Origin: Lewinella sp. W8
GTDB lineage: Bacteria > Bacteroidota > Bacteroidia > Chitinophagales > Saprospiraceae
Reading direction: 5' to 3'
Length of the DNA stretch: 64,000 nt
Assembly (NCBI RefSeq): GCF_004375085.3
Contig: NZ_SNAQ03000019.1
Span: 1 to 64,000, forward strand
Part shown: positions 59,185-64,000 of the stretch, in pieces
How positions within the stretch are numbered: position 1 is the first letter of the stretch
How the letters are laid out: each line of letters begins with the position of its first letter
Notes under the pieces: generated by a model
Database searches by the model: none
Told to the model about the DNA's origin: nothing
The model's input: only the letters and a program-made list of their open reading frames with translations
Made by a program: the position numbers and the translations under genes

Positions 59185-59711
59185 TGAGGACCATGCTTGC
59201 CACCATACTGCTTTTTGTTTTCGCGGCCGCTCAAGGACAGCACCGGGGGCAGATCACTATTGACGACTTCCCCGCGGGAGGTACTGTTCTTGTTGTGTCG
59301 GAATCAGGAGACACACTTGACCTTCAATACCTGAGCATCAATAATCAATTGATTGCCGATTGGAACTCCTCAACGCCCTGCGTTCGGATAGACCTCTTCC
59401 CCCGGGCGATTCGAAATTATGTGCTTCAGTACGGCGAATACTTTATCCAGGACATTGGAACCGGCCCCTTTCTGACTTGCCCGCCAGAAGGCGAATTCAA
59501 CGTCACGCCTCCGCCTCCTTGCGACGATCACGTCTACCCAAATCCTACTTTCGGGCCCCTCTATTCCGATTGCGGCGGAAGGTGGACGGTTTACTCTATG
59601 AGTGGCCGGCTAGTCATGCAGCGGAGCAAATCAATTGATCTTTCAGGCCTACCAGCAGGAAACTATTTGCTCCGGCGAAAGAATTACAAGACTATCATCA
59701 TCAAGCAATGA
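59184..59711 (+). CDS. Phage-encoded secreted protein with T9SS sorting domain
   Basis: The product has 175 residues from MRTMLATILLFVFAAAQGQ, a Sec signal, with its ATG overlapping the previous stop (TAATG). The middle is a small beta domain ('AGGTVLVVSESGDTLDLQYL'). The C-terminal ~65 residues are a type A T9SS domain: 'VYPNPTFGPLYSDCGGRWTV', 'MSGRLVMQRSKSIDLSG', 'LPAGNYLLRRK', 'IIIKQ'. It resembles the sorting domain of the metalloprotease at 61209. It must rely on host T9SS machinery for export. Confidence 0.75.
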   Translation: MRTMLATILLFVFAAAQGQHRGQITIDDFPAGGTVLVVSESGDTLDLQYLSINNQLIADWNSSTPCVRIDLFPRAIRNYVLQYGEYFIQDIGTGPFLTCPPEGEFNVTPPPPCDDHVYPNPTFGPLYSDCGGRWTVYSMSGRLVMQRSKSIDLSGLPAGNYLLRRKNYKTIIIKQ

Positions 59712-60217
59712 CCGCACAAGCAAACACAGTAAAGGGGGGATTCATTAACCCGGACTTGCTCTACAATGCGTTGAGCTACATCGGCAATACGGAGGAGGTC
59801 GGCCCGAAGAGCAACGAGGTTATCCTCAACGCTATTCACACCTTGTTCCCGGGCTGGCGTGACGACAGTACAATCGCGTGGTGCTCTTGCTTTACTCACC
59901 TAATCGCAATCAATGTCTGCGGCGAGAATCCACTTCAGACGGGCCACAAAGCCCCGGGGACGGCCCGCTCCTGGCTTACCGTAGGCGACCCGGTAGAAAC
60001 TCCTTTGCCCGGGGACATTGTTGTCTACTGGAGGGGATCAAAGAACAGTTGGCAAGGCCACGTTGGGTTCTACTGCAACCGGATAGGGGACAAGATTTTC
60101 ACCCTCGGGGGGAATCAGGCAAACTCCATCACGGTTTCCGCCTATTCCGCCAACCGGCTATTGGGCTTTCGGCGGCTCCGCCCCGCGCCTGAATTTGAGC
60201 CAAACATCATTCCGTAA
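59708..60217 (+). CDS. Endolysin-like NlpC/P60-type cysteine peptidase (TIGR02594-like)
   Basis: The product has 169 residues without a signal peptide. 'AWCSCFTHLIAINVCG' contains the nucleophile Cys in the 'W-C-s' context, 'WQGHVGFYCNRIGDKIFTLG' gives the His, and 'GGNQANSITVSAYS' completes the family pattern of TIGR02594-type phage lysins. It would cleave peptidoglycan stem or cross-bridge peptides at lysis. It overlaps the previous gene by 4 bp. Confidence 0.75.
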   Translation: MTAQANTVKGGFINPDLLYNALSYIGNTEEVGPKSNEVILNAIHTLFPGWRDDSTIAWCSCFTHLIAINVCGENPLQTGHKAPGTARSWLTVGDPVETPLPGDIVVYWRGSKNSWQGHVGFYCNRIGDKIFTLGGNQANSITVSAYSANRLLGFRRLRPAPEFEPNIIP

Positions 60218-60230
60218 AACGAAAAGCTCC

Positions 60231-60602
60231 ATGAAATACTTCATCATTACCTGGATTATCTCTTTTGGAATATCTGTGGATTGTCCCACGGAGCGAGTAT
60301 TTGATCCAGTAACCCAAGATTACAAGACTCCGCACTTTGTCCATGCGGTTAACTGTATGGAAATAGTTTCGGACACCCTTTCAATAAGGTTTGAAACCGA
60401 AGAGGATTATTTGCGCCACATCGAGCTACTTCAAAGCGATAACCGGGTCAAATCCATCCAGGTAGAAGAAGTGCAAAGTGTAGTTGTAAAAGAATGGGCC
60501 AGACCGAAACCTAAGAACGTTTTCGAGACTGAGGTTTGGATCAATGACGCATCCCAAGTAACCCCGATCAGTTCTATTCAGCTAACCCCGGGCAAACAAT
60601 AA
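60231..60602 (+). CDS. Unknown protein with signal-like N-terminus
   Basis: The product has 123 residues from MKYFIITWIISFGISVDCPT; the frame extends upstream to 60195 but that part overlaps the endolysin gene. It contains two Cys about 26 residues apart ('VDCPTERVFDPV', 'HAVNCMEIV') and a beta/alpha remainder ('EEDYLRHIELLQSDNRVKSI'). Its place beside the endolysin suggests an accessory lysis or surface role, unproven. Confidence 0.45.
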   Translation: MKYFIITWIISFGISVDCPTERVFDPVTQDYKTPHFVHAVNCMEIVSDTLSIRFETEEDYLRHIELLQSDNRVKSIQVEEVQSVVVKEWARPKPKNVFETEVWINDASQVTPISSIQLTPGKQ

Positions 60603-60605
60603 GTT

Positions 60606-60890
60606 ATGATCTGTTCTGAGACCTGCCCCAAAGGGACTAATTGCAAGCCACTCTCAAACGTAATTGCGACCGACGAAAACGGCGTGGCTCTTCCTAACGG
60701 TTCGCTTTGTTGTGTCGGCCTCCATGGGGAGCAGAAGCCCGAAGAGGTTGAAGACGACATTTACCGGCATTGCTTCAGGTCTGCCGGTGGAGTCGACCAA
60801 GTCAGCGACAATGATGAATACGATTTAATGTCCGTCGTTTCTGTGTTCTCTGAAGCACTCCTTATTAACAATCATTTAGAAGAGGTTTAG
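60606..60890 (+). CDS. Small unknown Cys-containing protein
   Basis: The product has 94 residues: 'MICSETCPKGTNCKPLSNVI' and 'GSLCCVGLHGEQKPEEVEDD'. Six Cys in the first ~60 residues suggest a metal-binding or disulfide-rich fold. It has no signal peptide. It lies 4 bp after the previous stop. No family recognised. Confidence 0.4.
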   Translation: MICSETCPKGTNCKPLSNVIATDENGVALPNGSLCCVGLHGEQKPEEVEDDIYRHCFRSAGGVDQVSDNDEYDLMSVVSVFSEALLINNHLEEV

Positions 60891-60894
60891 CTCC

Positions 60895-61191
60895 ATGACC
60901 CCGCCAGACAACATACTCAAGGCTCTTGCCACAATCAACGAGGCCCTGGCAATGATCCACTTTGTATTGCCCACCGAAGAGGGGCGGCAGCGTCGCCGCA
61001 AGCAGCGGGAAGACCGGCGGATCAGGAAGGCCACAAGAAAGCTCAACAGAGAGGAACGGAAGTACCGCAAGGATTACGCCGACGGAGAAATCACGGAAAA
61101 GACATTCTATAACCTAATGGCATCCCTTCAGAAGAAAAGAAAGGAGCTTGGCATCGTTGAACAAAACCAAACAGCACAGTTAAACAACTAA
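60895..61191 (+). CDS. Small basic coiled-coil protein
   Basis: The product has 98 residues. After a hydrophobic start ('ILKALATINEALAMIHFVLP') the middle is very basic ('RRRKQREDRRIRKATRKLNR') and the end helical. It could bind nucleic acid. The last ~30 bp overlap, in another frame, sequence encoding the hydrophobic leader of the next protein. Confidence 0.5.
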   Translation: MTPPDNILKALATINEALAMIHFVLPTEEGRQRRRKQREDRRIRKATRKLNREERKYRKDYADGEITEKTFYNLMASLQKKRKELGIVEQNQTAQLNN

Positions 61192-61208
61192 TCTTCGCGC
61201 TTTTCTTC

Positions 61209-63014
61209 TTGGCGTCTGCCGTTGCTTTCGGTCAGCCCTTGGATGAAAACGATTACATCCTACTTCCATCGTTCAGGGATTACCAGCCCTGGGAGTTGTT
61301 GCCGGTAAAGACTCAGAAGGACACTTTGGTCCCGAAGGTTTACCTCGAAGTCGACCACGACGTCTACCAATGGGCCGGGGGCCTGGAGGAGACGGAGCTT
61401 TTCATCAAGGGGGCTTTTGAGCAAGTCCGAACGCTTTACCTGGGCCCCAATACGGTCTTTGACCTTGAGCCTATCCTATACATTCACGAAAGCCCGAGCG
61501 GTTACTCAGGGCAGAGCAGCGGGGAAAGCCTCACGGAGTTTCAGGCATCCGCCCAAGGGCACCCGGGAAACGTTGCGATCCTTGTCTCCTTCAGAGCTTC
61601 CGGAGGGATTGCATTTGTAGACCAGACGTGCCGGAGTGCCAACTTTGGATTTGCCTCGATCAATCCCGAGTACATGGTCGTTCCGGTCTACTCCTGGTCG
61701 GTCATGGTGGTTGCTCACGAATTGGGGCATATCTTCGGGAGTCTTCACACTCATTCGTGTGTATGGAATGGGAACAACACCGCAATTGATGGTTGTTTCA
61801 ATACGGAGGGAGGTTGCCCCCGGCCGGGAATCCCCCAAGGCGGGGGCGGGGTAATGTCTTATTGCCACCTGACGACCGCAGGAATCAGCTTTGAACCGGG
61901 CTTCGGGGTTCAGGAAGGAGCGGTCATGCGTAACCGGGTTATGGCGGCGGGATGCGTGGAGATCAGGCCAGTTGGTCCAGAGCCTCCCGAAGAGTGCGAA
62001 CAGGACGAATTGATCGTTGAGCTGTCCACAGACCTTCACCCGAGGGAAACTGCGTGGATAGTCCGCAATGAAGCCGAAGAGGTAATCCTCCAGGGCGGGC
62101 CCTTTGACAAATCAGAATGGCTTACCGACTTCCGCAGTCCGGTTTGTCTTGATCCAGGTTGCTACACCTTCACCATTTTCGACGAAGAGGGGGACGGGAT
62201 TAGTTCTCAGGACTTCGGGCCGGGAGCCTACCGCTTAATTCTGAACGGCGACACCATTGCGTCAGGCGGGGATTTTGGTTTTCAAGAAGAGGTCTCTTTC
62301 TGCGTTTCGATTGATCCGGAGGAGTGCGAACCGCTCGACCTTTCAGAAATCGCCAGCTACGGGACCAATCAGGACGCGGGCGTCGTCTTCGTGGATTACG
62401 GCGGGCAAGAAATTACGATCCGGGGCAATGGCTGGAAGTCAATACCCCTCGAATACACCGTCACCGAAAGAACGGTCCTGAAGCTCTCTTTCAGGGCGGG
62501 CCCCATTGGGGAAATCCATGGCATCGGATTCGACAATAACGACGTGATCGGGTCCAATCAAACGTTCAGGCTTGCCGGCACTCAGTCCTGGGGCATCCCT
62601 TCTTATTCTGGCTACCAGCCGGCGGACGGTTGGGTAGACTACGAAATCCCCGTAGGCAACTTTTACCGGGGAGACTTTGATCGATTGTTCTTTGTCAACG
62701 ATAAAGACCTCGGGACAGCAAATAACGAAAGCAGCTTCCGCAATGTCAGGGTTTGCGAAGACGGGACGGGCGTTACCTCAGAACTCCCTGCCCCCGCCGA
62801 AGGAGAGTTTGACCTCCCGGTAATTCCCGAGCCCTACCCCAACCCTACTTCCGGATTGATCTTGCTTCCTGAGCCTGGGGAGTGGACTGTATTCAACCTG
62901 ACCGGACAATCCCTTTCGTCCGGATCGGGAAGTCAAATTGATTTGTCAGAATACCCGCAAGGCGTCTACCTCGTAAGGCGTGGCGGGAAGACCTCGAAAA
63001 TCGTAAAGCGATAA
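61209..63014 (+). CDS. Phage-encoded T9SS-sorted metalloprotease, signal peptide without a standard start
   Basis: The coding region gives at least 601 residues if TTG at 61209 is used. It has the zinc motif 'HELGHIFGSLHTH' (HExxHxxGxxH, near residue 170) with an M12-like body, a downstream 'GGGVMSYCHL' that is the Met-turn, a beta domain ('GDGISSQDFGPGAYRLILNG'), and a terminal type A T9SS domain ('EPYPNPTSGLILLPEPGEWT', 'YPQGVYLVRRGGK'). In the same frame, 61179-61235 encodes 'VKQLIFALFFLASAVAFGQ', a convincing signal peptide, yet there is no ATG, GTG or TTG upstream of 61209 before the stop at 61158. The true start is therefore unresolved (rare start, frameshift or sequence error). Confidence 0.75.
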   Translation: MASAVAFGQPLDENDYILLPSFRDYQPWELLPVKTQKDTLVPKVYLEVDHDVYQWAGGLEETELFIKGAFEQVRTLYLGPNTVFDLEPILYIHESPSGYSGQSSGESLTEFQASAQGHPGNVAILVSFRASGGIAFVDQTCRSANFGFASINPEYMVVPVYSWSVMVVAHELGHIFGSLHTHSCVWNGNNTAIDGCFNTEGGCPRPGIPQGGGGVMSYCHLTTAGISFEPGFGVQEGAVMRNRVMAAGCVEIRPVGPEPPEECEQDELIVELSTDLHPRETAWIVRNEAEEVILQGGPFDKSEWLTDFRSPVCLDPGCYTFTIFDEEGDGISSQDFGPGAYRLILNGDTIASGGDFGFQEEVSFCVSIDPEECEPLDLSEIASYGTNQDAGVVFVDYGGQEITIRGNGWKSIPLEYTVTERTVLKLSFRAGPIGEIHGIGFDNNDVIGSNQTFRLAGTQSWGIPSYSGYQPADGWVDYEIPVGNFYRGDFDRLFFVNDKDLGTANNESSFRNVRVCEDGTGVTSELPAPAEGEFDLPVIPEPYPNPTSGLILLPEPGEWTVFNLTGQSLSSGSGSQIDLSEYPQGVYLVRRGGKTSKIVKR

Positions 63015-63058
63015 AAATAAATGCTATGAAACCGAAATAATCAAAATGTCAGAAAGAA

Positions 63059-63448
63059 ATGAATTCGACCATATTACTGGACATCTTGGCTTGGCTCGAA
63101 ATGGAGCCGCTGGGAGTAGTTACGGGAACGATAGGATCAATGTTGTCCCTCTTCGTGGTAAACGGAAACACCTTTACCTGGAGGCGGACGGTATTGATCC
63201 TAATGGCAGGAGTGGGGCTTTGTGGCTACACCTTAGCCATAACCGGAGTTTGGGCCGACAGGCTCTTTGACAAGCCCGAGGCAATACGGGCTACCTCCCT
63301 TGTCCTGAATATCGGAATCGGATTTATTGCTTCTGACGCGCTCTCCTCCATCAAAAGTGCCGCTCCAACATTCACCAACGCCGTTGTAAATCATTTCACA
63401 GAATTATTCAAGCTACTGACTAAGCCCTCAACCAAGAAAGATGAATAG
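63059..63448 (+). CDS. Holin-like phage membrane protein
   Basis: The product has 129 residues from MNSTILLDILAWLEMEPLG. Three hydrophobic stretches are visible: 'GVVTGTIGSMLSLFVV', 'TVLILMAGVGLCGYTLAITG', and 'SLVLNIGIGFIASDALSSI', followed by a polar C-terminus rich in Lys. Size, topology and position near the endolysin fit a holin that opens the inner membrane for lysis. No family signature is certain. Confidence 0.6.
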   Translation: MNSTILLDILAWLEMEPLGVVTGTIGSMLSLFVVNGNTFTWRRTVLILMAGVGLCGYTLAITGVWADRLFDKPEAIRATSLVLNIGIGFIASDALSSIKSAAPTFTNAVVNHFTELFKLLTKPSTKKDE

Positions 63449-64000
63449 CTACATCTACTCAATAACCTTTCAAATAATTGGCTACGTCACGCTTGGCCTG
63501 ACCTTCTATTTATTGGCCGTTGCGCTGAAGAATGATCGGTTAAAAATGGATCATCCGGTTCTGAGCCGTAGAACAACCAAGCTCGCCTTGGTGGGGGTTT
63601 TTGTCAGTCTGTTCGGTTACTTGGCCGTCCCCGGAGAAAATCAAATTTGGTGGGCTCTCTTCAACGCCTCAATCATGGGGGCTCTCGGGACTTTTGCCTA
63701 CTACTACAAAGAGCAATACGAAAGGATAAAAATTGCCTATGTGGATCATTCCGCATACCTCACGATTCCCACGGAAAACTACATCGAGGCAGAGCCAGGG
63801 GTTTGGCTTAGAGTGCTTACCCCAAAATCTAAAATCCTGACTCCAGAAGAAGTTGACCTACTGAAAATCATGGAGGATTACCCCGCTGATAATTGGCTCG
63901 GAATAGCTTTTGAAATAAGTGACGGATCAAATTTCCCGCCACACATCCACCCGAAGTGGGAACACACCTACCTGACGAAAGGGGAAGCCGAAGTCTTTGA
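63441..64000 (+). CDS. Membrane protein with cupin domain (truncated at window edge)
   Basis: The frame opens at ATG 63441 (overlapping the previous stop by 8 bp) and stays open to the end of the window (186 codons). Two to three hydrophobic segments ('TFQIIGYVTLGLTFYLLAVA', 'LALVGVFVSLFGYLAV', 'WWALFNASIMGALGTFAYY') are followed by a soluble part with 'HIHPKWEHTYLTKGEAEVF', a cupin core motif with HxH and downstream His/Glu. A membrane-anchored cupin next to a holin is unusual. The rest of the protein lies outside. Confidence 0.6.
   Translation, partial: MNSYIYSITFQIIGYVTLGLTFYLLAVALKNDRLKMDHPVLSRRTTKLALVGVFVSLFGYLAVPGENQIWWALFNASIMGALGTFAYYYKEQYERIKIAYVDHSAYLTIPTENYIEAEPGVWLRVLTPKSKILTPEEVDLLKIMEDYPADNWLGIAFEISDGSNFPPHIHPKWEHTYLTKGEAEVF

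Larger units (their letters stand above)
25640..64000 (+). mobile_element. Tailed-phage genome, probable prophage (right end outside window)
   Basis: From about 25.64 kb the genes switch from host-type to phage-type: VRR-NUC nuclease, small and large terminase, portal, F-like minor head protein, tape measure, capsid, fibres, endolysin and a holin-like protein, mostly with overlapping start/stop codons. The left boundary is placed between the terminator at 25637 and the first phage frame at 25726. No att repeat can be tested because the right end is missing. No integrase, excisionase or CI-like repressor is visible, so integration is inferred only from linkage to chromosomal genes. Confidence 0.85.

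Noticed and set aside
63046..63270. 74-codon frame overlapping the holin-like gene
   Set aside because: It lacks hydrophobic segments and overlaps the better-supported membrane protein frame.

Overview
The window is from a bacterium of the phylum Bacteroidota, most likely a Lewinella/Saprospiria-type marine lineage, although the genus is inferred. Evidence: several host proteins carry C-terminal type IX secretion (T9SS) sorting domains, Shine-Dalgarno sequences are largely replaced by A-rich leaders, one promoter matches the Bacteroidota -33/-7 pattern (TTG, 20 bp, TAnnTTTG), and the gene content is typical (S9 peptidases, formylglycine-generating-enzyme folds, CutC, GMC oxidoreductase with a gluconate-dehydrogenase-subunit-3 partner).

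Chromosomal part (1 to about 25.6 kb). The left edge holds the end of an IS3-like insertion element. Next come a leftward TPR protein and S9 peptidase pair, a rightward beta-lactamase-fold protein that has lost its catalytic motifs, two small leftward genes, and the leftward glutamate synthase operon gltB-gltD. A leftward M23 peptidase with a T9SS domain and a leftward true formylglycine-generating enzyme follow. A compact rightward five-gene operon runs from 16.7 to 21.8 kb: agmatine deiminase, GMC oxidoreductase, its subunit-3 partner, glycosylasparaginase, cutC. A 605-bp non-coding stretch with several strong hairpins separates it from two leftward exported proteins.

Phage part (about 25.64 kb to the right edge, truncated there). 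This is a tailed-phage genome, presumably a prophage. An early-like block of nuclease and unknown genes (25.7-28.9 kb) is followed by an initiator-like tRNA with an 8-nt anticodon loop. The late block then encodes small and large terminase, portal, an F-like minor head protein and a chain of overlapping connector/tail genes that ends in a probable -1 frameshift pair. The late block is interrupted at 39.6-45.05 kb by a leftward cluster of about 15 small genes (RHH, ASCH, zinc-binding, DUF3560) driven from a promoter at 45.07-45.10 kb. Rightward late genes resume with tape measure, scaffold-like protein, major capsid, further structural proteins, fibre-like proteins, a BNR-type spike, endolysin, a T9SS-sorted metalloprotease, a holin-like protein and a truncated membrane-cupin gene. 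No integrase, repressor or replication gene is visible, so these may lie beyond the right edge.

The most unusual theme is that the distal phage genes look secreted. Five proteins in the 54-63 kb fibre/lysis region begin with Sec-type signal peptides or signal-peptide-like segments, and two of them end in T9SS sorting domains, implying that the phage uses the host's own type IX export machinery. A second theme is a recurrent leader, TCCTTAGCA immediately before ATG, shared by five phage genes on both strands.
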